A stretch of DNA of 55,393 bases from Clostridiaceae bacterium (lineage in GTDB: Bacteria; Bacillota; Clostridia; Lachnospirales; Lachnospiraceae). How positions within the stretch are numbered: position 1 is the first letter of the stretch; the number at the start of each line of letters is the position of its first letter. Below, piece after piece: positions 1 to 8,121 of the stretch. The DNA is taken from positions 1 through 55,393 of the forward strand of contig JAJQGL010000022.1 in NCBI GenBank assembly GCA_021200535.1, given 5' to 3'. Both the position numbers and the translations under genes were made by a program. The notes below the pieces were generated by a model, which saw only the letters and a list, made by a program, of their open reading frames with translations, was not told the DNA's origin and did not search any database.

Positions 1-99
1 TGATATAATAAAGACTGCCACGCGAAGCGTGTGTAGATAACGATCATGAACAGCTGCGCAAGCAGCGAGAGAGCGCGAAAGCGCGGGTTCATGATATAA
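1..99 (+). repeat. 99-bp structured repeat, copy A
   Basis: This block recurs almost unchanged on the opposite strand at 9073-9171, with about three mismatches. It contains three short hairpins: CACGC-GAA-GCGTG near 20-32, GCTGC-GCAA-GCAGC near 53-66 and GCGC-GAAA-GCGC near 73-84. The last two have GNRA tetraloops. An ATCATGAA/TTCATGAT inverted pair encloses the last two hairpins. The left edge coincides with the window edge, so the element may be longer. A shortened relative lies at 7273-7315. Confidence 0.8.
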
Positions 100-515
100 G
101 AGGAAAAAAATATCTGGCTTCGAATGAAAAATACTATCTTTGTGATCATGCATTTCGGTTTGCAAAACTTGGAACAAGAAATTTAGATTATGGAAGAATA
201 CTGGAAAATATTGTTGCGATAGAACTCATAAGAAGAGGATATGAGATATATGCGGGAGTTTTGTATAAGAAAGAAATAGATTTTGTTGCAATAAAACGTG
301 ACGAGAAAATTTATATTCAGGTTTCAGATAATATTTCCGAAGAAGCGACTTTGAACAGAGAGATAACTCCGTTGTTGGCTATTAAGGATGCCTATCCGAA
401 GTATTTGATAGCGCGAACCAGACATGATATTTACCAATATGAGGGCGTTCAGATTATAGATATTGCAAAATTAGTCACCGCAAGGGTGGCAAGCGTGGGG
501 AATCGAACCCACTGA
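12..515 (+). pseudogene. C-terminal remnant of an AAA ATPase with DUF4143 domain
   Basis: The frame is open from 12 to the stop at 513-515, with an in-frame TAA at 9-11. From about 102 the translation reads as the end of the AAA/DUF4143 family: [11 protein letters not shown], then [16 protein letters not shown], a KKEIDFVA nuclease-like strand, and YIQVSDNI. The N-terminal P-loop ATPase half (normally about 290 residues) is absent. The 99-bp repeat joins directly at the point where the family sequence starts, as if the element had inserted into the gene or marked a recombination junction. A TTG at 261 could start only an 84-aa stub. I see no promoter. It is probably non-functional, although sequence left of the window is unseen. 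Confidence 0.7.
484..511 (-). other. tRNA T-arm/3'-end-like fragment
   Basis: Read on the minus strand this has a T-loop-like core (GTGGGTTCGATTCCC) followed by an acceptor-like CGCTTGCC. No matching 5' half, D-arm or anticodon arm fits upstream and no CCA follows. It overlaps the tail of the ATPase remnant. It could be the scar of an integration at a tRNA gene, or chance. Confidence 0.25.
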
Positions 516-584
516 TAGGACTAGGGGTACAGTTTATTCTGTTACACCCGCAATCTTTCTCATTCTTTTTTCAAATGACACTAT

Positions 585-674
585 TTGTCATATACAAATT
601 TTATCCTGTATTCACATGGTTGAATAAACCATCGGTTAAATTAACCACTAAATAAGCCGCCGGTTAAATTAACC
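585..674 (+). promoter_or_regulatory. possible promoter with three palindromic operators
   Basis: Two perfect copies of GGTTAAATTAACC occur at 634-646 and 662-674, with a diverged copy GGTTGAATAAACC at 618-630. A weak sigma-A-like pair lies just upstream (TTGTCA 585-590 and TATTCA 609-614, spacer 18). The palindromes would sit at and downstream of a start site, as repressor operators often do. They lie ahead of the gene at 818. No regulator gene of obvious match is adjacent. Confidence 0.45.
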
Positions 675-712
675 GCCTTGTAAGTCCGGACAACTTCGAA
701 ACAGGAAAGCAA

Positions 713-789
713 TACATCGGATATTGCAAGCATGCCCGGTCCGTTTATCATTTAATCGTGAATCCTAAGCAAACTTAATATCCGATGTA
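713..789. repeat. 13-bp inverted repeat around a 51-nt loop
   Basis: TACATCGGATATT (713-725) is exactly inverted at 777-789, just ahead of the ribosome binding site of the gene at 818. The loop carries the dispersed motif at 726-752. It may form a leader hairpin or be a small insertion with terminal inverted repeats. Confidence 0.6.
726..752 (+). repeat. 27-bp dispersed motif, copy 1
   Basis: A 27-nt motif beginning GCAAGCATGC and ending TTATCATT recurs at 9209-9235 with three mismatches. Here it fills the loop of the 713-789 inverted repeat; at 9.2 kb it sits beside the 99-bp repeat. This is a second link between the two ends of the 9-kb segment. Confidence 0.6.
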
Positions 790-817
790 ACCATGTATTG
801 AAAAGGAGAATAAAAAT

Positions 818-2197
818 ATGAGTAAAAATATTTCTGCTGTAAAGAACCCGGAAAAACCGGTAAAACTAATATTAAACGGCGCCGACATAACGTCTTTAAA
901 GGATTTGAGAGAAAACGTAAACACCGATGAAATGCTAAATTATTTTATATCAAAAGATTTGCAGCTATGGTTAACCCAGCATTACTATGATAACGAGGCT
1001 GCCGCTATCGAAAAGCTGTCGATTGACACTCCGAATTGCCTCCAAAAAATCTGTAAAATCCTTGGTATCGCTTATTCGTCTGCACAAAAACTTTCACAGG
1101 AAGAAATGGCTAAGCTGGATGCAAAAAAAAAAGTGATACAGTCATTCACAACCGATCCTCACATCCTGTCCGAAATCGACCTTGTTGCCATGAGCCAGGA
1201 AGAACTAGCTTCCCTGCTCAGCCGCGGTGAGAAAACGATTTATCTGTGTAACAATACATTCTCTCTTCCGCTCCGGGTTCCGAATGTCACCTACACCGGC
1301 ATAGGCAATGTAACGGTTGAAAGCCCATTTACCGAAAAACAATATGCAAGGGCCGGTATTAAAATCAATGGGGTAAACCTTCCGACAGATACCGATTCCG
1401 AAACAGATTCGATTGCTTTAGAGATTGCTATGTCAAACGGTTATGATGCTTTTGAGGAAAAACACACTCCTTTTTCCACGCCATTTTACCATAAGATAAA
1501 AGGGATAAAATATTTCAACATGTATCATCTCTCATTTAACAGCACAGCAGCGAGCAAATTTTTCACCTCAAAGCATGAGTGCGAGCAAACCAGAGACCAG
1601 ATCATTCGTAAGGCTTACAATGATGCAGCCAGATACCTTTCAACAGGCAGTTCAAAATCTATTTCCAAAGAAGCTGCACAAACTTACAGTGCCCTCATTG
1701 CCAATGTGTTTTCAGCAGATGTATTAAATCAGCTAAAATCGTTAAGCAATATCACTCACACATCATCAACATATAAAAAGCTGGAAAACCTTGTCTCAAA
1801 ATGCTACAAAAATCTGCTGTCCCAGTTTGAAAATGAGTTAAATGAAAGTCGTGATTACTATGCACTATATGACTTCAACTATTTTATTAACCAGGCTGAC
1901 ATAGAAGAACATGATTACCGTATCAGTGAAGAAGGATTCCTTCATATACTGGAAACAGTTTTTACGGACAGTATTCAGTACACAATCAGTAGCTTATTTG
2001 ATGTTATCAATGAAATCGAAAACGATCTCAATGACCACGCAGCTACCTTTTTTAACACTGCTGCAGCTATATATTCCGACTACTACACAGAAATTATTGA
2101 ACTTCTCGATGTTATAGGCAAGGAACTCGACGCGATCAAAGAGCAGGAGAGCCTTGTAGATTATTTAACAAGAATGTGCGTATCTAAAGTATCATAA
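818..2197 (+). CDS. hypothetical protein, 459 aa, several possible domains
   Basis: I cannot assign a function. The start is ATG at 818 behind AAAAGGAGAA. Residues about 12-95 resemble a small N-terminal module I recall from other multidomain Firmicutes proteins (DMLNYF, then DLQLWLTQHYYDNEA, then a CKILGI end). Residues about 120-200 hold a beta-rich stretch (EKTIYLCNNTFSLPLRV, NVTYTGIG). The rest is mostly helical and acidic, with no signal peptide or membrane segment. It stands alone behind a palindrome cluster and is convergent with the WYL regulator downstream. It may belong to a conflict or stress system, but that is a guess from architecture and context only. Confidence 0.55.
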   Translation: MSKNISAVKNPEKPVKLILNGADITSLKDLRENVNTDEMLNYFISKDLQLWLTQHYYDNEAAAIEKLSIDTPNCLQKICKILGIAYSSAQKLSQEEMAKLDAKKKVIQSFTTDPHILSEIDLVAMSQEELASLLSRGEKTIYLCNNTFSLPLRVPNVTYTGIGNVTVESPFTEKQYARAGIKINGVNLPTDTDSETDSIALEIAMSNGYDAFEEKHTPFSTPFYHKIKGIKYFNMYHLSFNSTAASKFFTSKHECEQTRDQIIRKAYNDAARYLSTGSSKSISKEAAQTYSALIANVFSADVLNQLKSLSNITHTSSTYKKLENLVSKCYKNLLSQFENELNESRDYYALYDFNYFINQADIEEHDYRISEEGFLHILETVFTDSIQYTISSLFDVINEIENDLNDHAATFFNTAAAIYSDYYTEIIELLDVIGKELDAIKEQESLVDYLTRMCVSKVS

Positions 2198-2226
2198 AAC
2201 GCAGGCACAGCGGCGGCTGTGTCGAG

Positions 2227-2302
2227 ATAAGCATCCACACGTTAGAAAGTTGTGCCGGGATAAGGGGGCATATCAAAGCGGCTGCGGATGCTTATTTCTT
2301 TT
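2227..2302. terminator. bidirectional terminator-like inverted repeat
   Basis: ATAAGCATCC (2227-2236) pairs with GGATGCTTAT (2286-2295), followed by TTCTTTTTA. It lies between the convergent 818-2197 gene and the WYL regulator gene. The large loop (about 49 nt) weakens the case. Confidence 0.4.
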
Positions 2303-2313
2303 TAAATAACCGC

Positions 2314-3339
2314 TTAATGTTTCTCTGAATCATACATATCCAGCATTTCTTTTAATTTCGCTTTCATTTCGTTACGCAAAGTATCTGGTTTCAGTATCTC
2401 CACCATAGTCCCCTGGCTTAGCAGCCACATCATGATACCGTTCCCATACACTTCTGCTTCAATGATACAAAAATCCTCCTGCTGCAAAATCACTGCTGCC
2501 GTAGGTAATCTATCCAAAATAGCATCAACACTGTTTCCTTTATATTTAATACGGAGTTTTATGAGTTCCCCGGCAAACATAAACTGGATACGGTTTCTAA
2601 ACTCGCCCTCTTCAAACCGGTTCGCATACGGTGTCCTATACCTGATTCCCAGATTGCGGCGCTTCCTGATTCTGTCCAGCCTGAAAACTGCAGGATAATC
2701 ATACTTACGCTCATAGTCACCTTTTTCGTTTTTCTCAACAATATAAGCATTCAAATAGAAATAATACTCAGAAAAAATTACGGCTGCCGGCTGCACAACC
2801 CTTTTTACAATTTCAGCGCCATGCATCTGCTTTTGGTACGTAATTTCGATCAGCTGCCGGTTTTTAATATCTTCGCCAAGCTCCCAAAGCATATCCTTTA
2901 CAGAAGATTTATGGCTCAGCTCTACATAATGGTATTTCTCATTTGCAATCAGGTCAGATACCAGTTTGATATTTTTGTAAGGAACACAGCCTGCAATCAT
3001 TTTATCCAGAATTGTACTGATCTCCTTCTTTGTAAAAGCCCTGCTCTCAAGCAGTATCTTGCTAACTGCCAGTATTTCCGAATTAGACATCAGAGAACCT
3101 TCCGCGCCAGACAACACGAAACCCTTTTTTACTCTGTCATAGATAACTTCCCGACTGTCTGTACTCCCATTTATTTTCTGTTCCGATAGAAAAGCCCTAA
3201 TATCATCAATATCACGCTGAATGGACCGTTCGTCTACGCCGAAGCGCTGCGCCTCAGCCGCTTTATTGATTATTTTGCCCTCGCAAAGCCGGACATACAT
3301 ATCGAGGATTCGTTTGTTTTTCAAAGCTTTATCTGTCAC
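2314..3339 (-). CDS. WYL-domain transcriptional regulator
   Basis: A 341-aa cytoplasmic DNA-binding regulator. Residues about 8-60 form an HTH (AAEAQRFGVDERSIQRDID). A WYL effector-sensing domain follows at about 160-240, with VVQPAAVIFSEYYFYLNAY and FRLDRI. A WCX-like C-terminal extension (AEVYGNGIMMWLLSQG, about 290-320) completes it. This is the usual order and length for the family. The start is GTG at 3337-3339. It is a single gene between convergent and co-directional neighbours; its target is unknown, with the adjacent permease and dehydrogenase as candidates. WYL regulators often sense nucleic-acid fragments or small ligands, which is family knowledge rather than something visible here. 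Confidence 0.85.
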   Translation of the reverse strand: MTDKALKNKRILDMYVRLCEGKIINKAAEAQRFGVDERSIQRDIDDIRAFLSEQKINGSTDSREVIYDRVKKGFVLSGAEGSLMSNSEILAVSKILLESRAFTKKEISTILDKMIAGCVPYKNIKLVSDLIANEKYHYVELSHKSSVKDMLWELGEDIKNRQLIEITYQKQMHGAEIVKRVVQPAAVIFSEYYFYLNAYIVEKNEKGDYERKYDYPAVFRLDRIRKRRNLGIRYRTPYANRFEEGEFRNRIQFMFAGELIKLRIKYKGNSVDAILDRLPTAAVILQQEDFCIIEAEVYGNGIMMWLLSQGTMVEILKPDTLRNEMKAKLKEMLDMYDSEKH

Positions 3340-3446
3340 TGCACGCCCTGCCTTCCATCCGTATCAAACCCAAATCATCTGAATGTATGGGGGTTATGTG
3401 TTACCTCTATATACTACACCAAACGCAGCAAATAGACAAGATAATC

Positions 3447-4388
3447 CTAAAACAAGGCGGTACAATTATAGGATACAAGCGGTATGGAGACCATGGAAAA
3501 AACCGTGGAGAGAAATACCCCTTTCGCCGCAAGTTTTTCATCTGCACCATATTCTGTAGCAAACAAAATACTGGAATTGGCAACCGGCATCAGAACCAGC
3601 ACAAAGAGTACATTCCGGATAGTCCCATCTGCCACCAGCAGGCAGAGAAGCGGATACAGCACCAGCGGCATGGCAATTTGCTTTAACAATATGTAAGGAT
3701 AAATCCTCCATTCAGTAAATACCTCTCTGACATTCATCGTTGCAAGCGTTGACCCAATCAGAATCATGGCAAGCGGCGAAGTCAGTCCGCCAATCGAATC
3801 CACCGTCTCCGACACAACAGATGGGAACGGAACATTGATAAAATACAGAATCACAGAAACAAACGGCAGCAAAACCTTTGGGCTGAGCAATTCCTTTGGC
3901 CGAATGGAAGCCTTGCTTTCCATGCCATAATGAATCATGAACAAGCCGGCTGTAAAAACGAAAATATTAAAAATAATATTGACAAGGGCAGTATAAAAAA
4001 CAGCTGTCGTGCCATACAGTGCATTTACCACCGGAAATCCCATAAAGCCGATATTAGAAAAAGTCGTCATAAACAGGTAAAGGCCCTGTTGCTGTTTTGG
4101 CACACGCAGCAGCTTTATTATGAAAAAGCCAAAAACCGGAAAAAGCAAAAATAATCCGGCAGTAACCAGCAAAATCAACGGCACAGCGCTGTGATAACCG
4201 CCTTTTCCTGCATCAATCTGCGTCAGAACAGAGCTTAATACCATCGCCGGGGTTGTCACATTCAGCACAAATGCTGTCAGCTGCTTATTAAACCCCACTG
4301 ACATCAGTCCTCCCCGGAACAAACCATAACCCAGAAAAATCATAAAAAACAACTCTGTAATCTGCTTTAGCAATACCTGTATATCCAC
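3447..4388 (-). CDS. AEC (auxin efflux carrier) family transporter
   Basis: A 313-aa polytopic membrane protein with about ten hydrophobic segments. It shows the family look: an N-terminal LFFMIFLGYGLFRGG helix, a central TTFSNIGFMGFPVVNALYG (the conserved N-x-G-x-x-G-x-P region) and a C-terminal LMPVANSSILFATEYG. I choose GTG at 4386-4388, with AAAGGA ten bases upstream, rather than the TTG at 4409, because AEC proteins usually begin close to the first helix. It is transcribed away from the dehydrogenase at 4657. AEC members export organic acids or similar anions. Pairing with a 2-hydroxyacid dehydrogenase hints at a hydroxy- or keto-acid substrate, by inference. Confidence 0.85.
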   Translation of the reverse strand: MDIQVLLKQITELFFMIFLGYGLFRGGLMSVGFNKQLTAFVLNVTTPAMVLSSVLTQIDAGKGGYHSAVPLILLVTAGLFLLFPVFGFFIIKLLRVPKQQQGLYLFMTTFSNIGFMGFPVVNALYGTTAVFYTALVNIIFNIFVFTAGLFMIHYGMESKASIRPKELLSPKVLLPFVSVILYFINVPFPSVVSETVDSIGGLTSPLAMILIGSTLATMNVREVFTEWRIYPYILLKQIAMPLVLYPLLCLLVADGTIRNVLFVLVLMPVANSSILFATEYGADEKLAAKGVFLSTVFSMVSIPLVSYNCTALF

Positions 4389-4536
4389 AATGAACCGATC
4401 CTTTCCCAAAAGATTTTAGATAAAATCATAGCCTTTGAATATTATTATACCGCAATTCGAACTAAATTTCATCTAATATCAAAAACCGATCCTCGTTTTT
4501 ACGCCCTCCTCCAGGCGATTCCCGCTTTACGCATAA

Positions 4537-4564
4537 TTGACAAAAACATTTTTTCCTATATAAT
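4537..4564 (+). promoter_or_regulatory. sigma-A promoter for the dehydrogenase
   Basis: TTGACA (4537-4542), a 16-bp spacer and TATAAT (4559-4564) are perfect consensus boxes. The leader of about 85 nt down to ATG 4657 is unusually GC-rich near 4570-4620 compared with the flanks. Confidence 0.8.
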
Positions 4565-4656
4565 TAATGAACGTTAGCGAGCGGGAGCAGGCGGAGCCTA
4601 TTCATCGCGAGCGGCGAAAGGGTATGATTAAACAAAACAGCGAAAGGAGATTTCAT

Positions 4657-5604
4657 ATGAAAATTGTATTTTTAGATGCTAAAACCATAGGAGAAGACAT
4701 TGATCTGTCCGCTTTTGATGCACTGGGAGAGGTTGTAAAATATGACTATTCGACCGCTGAAGAAGTTCCGGGGCGCGTGACAGATGCGGATGTTATTATT
4801 GTAAATAAAGTTTCAGTAGATGAAACAGCTATTGCAAATGCGGATGCGTTAAAGCTGGTATGCGTTGCTGCAACCGGAACAAACAACCTAGATAAAGAGT
4901 ATCTGGCAAAACGGGGAATTTCCTGGAAGAATGTTGCCGGCTACTCAACAGAAACCGTCGCGCAGCATACATTTGCCCTGTTATTTTATCTTTTTGAAAA
5001 ACTTTCCTATTATGATAATTATGTAAAATCAGAAAAATATACCGAAGACCGCTCCTTTACCCATTTTGAAAATGTCTTTCATGATTTAAACGGAAAAACC
5101 TGGGGAATCATCGGACTTGGCGCCATCGGGAAACGGGTTGCAGATATCGCAAAAGCATTTGGCTGCCAGGTCATCTACTTTTCCACATCAGGCAAACATT
5201 CGGATCCGGATTATACACAGGTCGATTTTGACACACTTCTCACCCGTTCAGATATCATATCTGTCCATGCACCGCTCAATGAAAACACAGAGAACCTGAT
5301 GGATGCAGATGCATTTGCAAAAATGAAACCCGAAGCGATTTTCTTAAATCTCGGCCGGGGTCCTATTGTCGTTGAAGCAGACCTTGCAGCAGCACTGGAA
5401 AACAAAACCATCGCCGGTGCCGGTCTTGATGTACTCTGCAACGAGCCTATGAGTAAAGACAATCCCCTGATTCGAATCAAGGACAGCAGCAGGCTGATCA
5501 TCACTCCCCATATTGCCTGGGCAAGCGTGGAAGCCAGAACCCGCCTGATGCATATTATCGCAGAACAAATCAAAGATTTTTTCTGCGCATCTTACTCCTC
5601 TTAA
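4657..5604 (+). CDS. D-2-hydroxyacid dehydrogenase
   Basis: A 315-aa NAD-dependent oxidoreductase that interconverts a 2-keto acid and a D-2-hydroxy acid (glycerate dehydrogenase-like). The Rossmann motif GLGAIG is near residue 150. The catalytic triad is visible: Arg in NLGRGPIV (about 232), Glu in DVLCNEP (about 262) and His in TPHIAWAS (about 285). The start at 4657 is set by GAAAGGAGA seven bases upstream; an open frame back to 4567 is leader and would lack a ribosome binding site. It is a single gene with its own consensus promoter, and a second consensus promoter follows immediately at 5607. The substrate cannot be told from sequence. Confidence 0.88.
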   Translation: MKIVFLDAKTIGEDIDLSAFDALGEVVKYDYSTAEEVPGRVTDADVIIVNKVSVDETAIANADALKLVCVAATGTNNLDKEYLAKRGISWKNVAGYSTETVAQHTFALLFYLFEKLSYYDNYVKSEKYTEDRSFTHFENVFHDLNGKTWGIIGLGAIGKRVADIAKAFGCQVIYFSTSGKHSDPDYTQVDFDTLLTRSDIISVHAPLNENTENLMDADAFAKMKPEAIFLNLGRGPIVVEADLAAALENKTIAGAGLDVLCNEPMSKDNPLIRIKDSSRLIITPHIAWASVEARTRLMHIIAEQIKDFFCASYSS

Positions 5605-5606
5605 CA

Positions 5607-5635
5607 TTGACACATATCATGGATTTCCATATAAT
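5607..5635 (+). promoter_or_regulatory. sigma-A promoter for the DUF1538/PII-like pair
   Basis: TTGACA (5607-5612), a 17-bp spacer and TATAAT (5630-5635) form a textbook promoter. It begins two bases after the dehydrogenase stop, so the downstream pair is independently transcribed, with a leader of about 110 nt. Confidence 0.85.
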
Positions 5636-5710
5636 AAATATTACTATCGTCAAAAGCGGTTATAGAAAGAAACTTTAATCGCAAAAAACAACGAAAGGAG
5701 ATTTACAGCC

Positions 5711-5728
5711 ATGTTGATAAAACTTTAA
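5711..5728 (+). other. possible 5-codon leader ORF (MLIKL)
   Basis: ATG TTG ATA AAA CTT TAA is preceded by AAAGGAGATTTACAGCC, a ribosome binding site as good as that of a real gene. It ends 23 nt before the TTG start at 5752. It may tune translation of the DUF1538 gene or be the decayed start of a lost gene. Confidence 0.4.
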
Positions 5729-5751
5729 TAAAACATTGCGGAGGTGATTGA

Positions 5752-7269
5752 TTGAATGAAAAACTAAAAGAACAAATTAAAGAATCCTTAACTACCGTTC
5801 TTCCTATAACGGGAATTGTTCTGCTGTTAAGTATTTTTTTACTTCCACTTGATTTAGGTGTTCTCGCTCTCTTTTTAACCGGGGCATGCTTTCTGATTGT
5901 TGGCATGGGGTTCTTTCAGCTCGGCGCAGAAATGTCCATGACACCATTGGGGCAGGGTGTCGGCGGTTATGCAATGAAATCAAAAAACATAAGCATTACA
6001 ATTATTATCTGCTTTATTGTCGGAATGATTATTACCATAGCAGAACCGGATCTGCAGGTATTGGCAGAACAGGTCCCCGCCATTCCGAATAATGTCCTTG
6101 TCTGGACGGTGGCAGTTGGCGTTGGCATTTTTCTAGTGATTGCCGTACTGAGAATTTTGCTGAAAATCAGCCTGTTAAAAATATTAATGATATTATATCC
6201 TCTCTTATTTATTATATCATTTTTTGCTCCGGCCGATTTCACTTCAGTAGCCTTTGACTCCGGCGGCGTTACAACCGGTCCTATGACCGTTCCATTTATC
6301 ATGGCGCTCGGTGTCGGTTTTTCTGCATCAAGAAGCGATAAAGGAAGCGACAATGACAGCTTTGGTCTGATTTCACTTTGCAGTGTTGGACCGATTATTA
6401 TGGTTCTCTTTTTGGGAATCTTCTATCAGCCAGACGCAGCAGTAGTTTCCGAAACAGATATTTCCACACTATCTACAATGCAGGATGTTATGCGCCAGTT
6501 TGTTGTACAAATCCCAACTTATACTAAGGAAGTAGCCATTATCATTATTCCGGTTTTTCTTGTATTTGTTATTTTCCAAGCAGTTACAAGAACATACAAA
6601 AAACTGCAGTGTATCCGTATGCTGGTTGGTTTTTTGTACACGCTGATCGGCACAACATTGTTTCTGACCGGCGTCAATGTTGGGTTTGCTCCAGTGGGAA
6701 GCTTATTGGGCCGTGATCTGGCAGAAAGCGGTTTCCGTTATGTATTAATTCCTGTCGGTATGATAATCGGGTATTACATAGTCCGAGCCGAACCTGCTGT
6801 CCAAATCCTGAACAGGCAGGTAGAAGAAATCACCAACGGGACCATTTCCCAGAAGGCCATGAATTTATGTCTTTCCTTAGGTGTTGCCTGCGCAGTTGGC
6901 TTATCTATGCTGCGAATTTTAACAGGAATGGATATTTACTGGATCATTATTCCTGGCTATTTGACCGCCTTTATCCTCGCAAATTTTGTACCGCAGATTT
7001 TTGTCGGAATTGCATTTGACTCCGGCGGGGTCGCCAGCGGGCCGATGACTTCAACCTTCCTGCTGCCCATGGCAATCGGAGCCTGCACAGGAGCAGGCGG
7101 AACCATTATGACAGACGCTTTTGGCGTCATTGCTTTGGTAGCGTTAGCTCCAATTATCGCTATTCTGATTATGGGTACCTTATATGCACATAAAGTAAAA
7201 CAAGGATTCCATGATACAGAACCGGAAAATGAAGACGATTTGGAAATTATTGATATGGATGAGATATAA
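5752..7269 (+). CDS. DUF1538 family membrane protein
   Basis: A 505-aa polytopic membrane protein made of two homologous halves. Each half carries the family signature: FDSGGVTTGPM near residue 168 and FDSGGVASGPM near 424. Each signature is followed by a glycine-rich helix. About 12-14 hydrophobic segments are seen, with an acidic tail (DTEPENEDDLEIID). The start is TTG at 5752, with GGAGG seven bases upstream and an in-frame TGA directly before, so no longer form is possible. It is cotranscribed with the PII-like gene at 7351 from the consensus promoter at 5607. The inverted duplication and the PII partner suggest a regulated transporter or channel; the family has no established function that I can name. 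Confidence 0.85.
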   Translation: MNEKLKEQIKESLTTVLPITGIVLLLSIFLLPLDLGVLALFLTGACFLIVGMGFFQLGAEMSMTPLGQGVGGYAMKSKNISITIIICFIVGMIITIAEPDLQVLAEQVPAIPNNVLVWTVAVGVGIFLVIAVLRILLKISLLKILMILYPLLFIISFFAPADFTSVAFDSGGVTTGPMTVPFIMALGVGFSASRSDKGSDNDSFGLISLCSVGPIIMVLFLGIFYQPDAAVVSETDISTLSTMQDVMRQFVVQIPTYTKEVAIIIIPVFLVFVIFQAVTRTYKKLQCIRMLVGFLYTLIGTTLFLTGVNVGFAPVGSLLGRDLAESGFRYVLIPVGMIIGYYIVRAEPAVQILNRQVEEITNGTISQKAMNLCLSLGVACAVGLSMLRILTGMDIYWIIIPGYLTAFILANFVPQIFVGIAFDSGGVASGPMTSTFLLPMAIGACTGAGGTIMTDAFGVIALVALAPIIAILIMGTLYAHKVKQGFHDTEPENEDDLEIIDMDEI

Positions 7270-7272
7270 TGA

Positions 7273-7315
7273 GCGTGCGTAGATAACGATCATGAATCGC
7301 AGATTCATGATATAA
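7273..7315 (+). repeat. short relative of the 99-bp repeat
   Basis: GCGTGCGTAGATAACGATCATGAA (given as 7273-7296; one mismatch to copy A at 27-50) is followed by TTCATGATATAA (7304-7315). The internal hairpins of the long form are replaced by a single ATCATGAATC-GCA-GATTCATGAT hairpin. It lies between two cotranscribed genes, so it would be in the mRNA. Confidence 0.7.
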
Positions 7316-7350
7316 TGAGCGCAGAAAGCAGCGCAGAAACGAGGTAAGCT

Positions 7351-8046
7351 ATGGATGAAATAAAAAAACACCTTCCTTTAGAAATGTTGGTAATTATTAC
7401 CGATACGACAAGGGAACGGAAAGTGGAAAAAATCCTTGAGAAATTTAATTTTCCCATTATACATCAGCTTCGAGGCACAGGGACCGTAAAATCAGAGTTT
7501 TTAAAAATAGTCGGACTGAGCGACAATATCAGGGTAATTACCTTTACTTTGATGCTGCGTTCGTCCAAATCAGAGGTTTTCCATGCATTAGAAAAGGAAT
7601 TAAAAATCAGACAAAAAGGAACCGGAATCGCTTTTACACTGCCCATTAACGGCACGCAGGCATTCTATATGAGAAAACTAAGCGAAAGGGGGAAGAAAAT
7701 ATTGGAAGAAAAAATGGAGGACTTAGAGCACTACAGCAAAACAGAAGCGGAACATGCACTGATATTAATTACCATGAACCAGGGGTATAGCGATGACATT
7801 GTAGCAACGGCAAGAGAAGCCGGCGCTTACGGAGGCACTGTTATCCGAAGCAGACGCCGGGGGACAGATAAATCATCCCAGTTTTTCGGCGTCTCCATTC
7901 AGGAAGAACAAGAGATTCTCGCCATCATCGTATCAAAAGACATCAAAAACAAGGTGATGAAAACCATCTGCGATAAATGGGGGGCAAAAACGCCGGCAAA
8001 AGCCATGGTGTTGTCGCTGCCGGTTGACGGGCTGGTTGGTTTGTAA
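7351..8046 (+). CDS. double PII-like (P-II family) protein
   Basis: A 231-aa cytoplasmic protein with two ferredoxin-like PII-type halves, at about residues 8-105 and 125-225. The first has LEMLVIITDTTRERKVEKIL and the second ALILITMNQGYSDDIVATAREAGAYGGTVI, the latter with the PII pattern of a helix ending in AGA-x-GGT. The start is ATG with GAGGTAAGCT just upstream. It follows the DUF1538 gene by 81 nt with a repeat in the gap, as one operon. PII proteins gate membrane transporters by binding them in response to nucleotides or metabolites, so regulation of the DUF1538 protein is the natural inference. The classical uridylylation T-loop tyrosine is not evident. Confidence 0.8.
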   Translation: MDEIKKHLPLEMLVIITDTTRERKVEKILEKFNFPIIHQLRGTGTVKSEFLKIVGLSDNIRVITFTLMLRSSKSEVFHALEKELKIRQKGTGIAFTLPINGTQAFYMRKLSERGKKILEEKMEDLEHYSKTEAEHALILITMNQGYSDDIVATAREAGAYGGTVIRSRRRGTDKSSQFFGVSIQEEQEILAIIVSKDIKNKVMKTICDKWGAKTPAKAMVLSLPVDGLVGL

Positions 8047-8121
8047 TTATTTACAGGCACCTTTATATTACGCCGGCACGACGAGTATTCTGCCCCTTTT
8101 TAGAAACGCCAGAGAAGCTTT

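Noticed and set aside
484-556. Possible complete tRNA on the minus strand
   Set aside because: Only a T-loop-like core and a tail fit; no acceptor pairing, D-arm or anticodon arm could be drawn, so it is kept only as a fragment.
4565-4625. Fourth copy of the 99-bp repeat family in the dehydrogenase leader
   Set aside because: Only GC-rich composition and a few short words are shared; no conserved arms in order.
4567-4656. N-terminal 30-residue extension of the dehydrogenase
   Set aside because: It overlaps the promoter region, has no ribosome binding site and does not belong to the family; the start at 4657 has a strong site.
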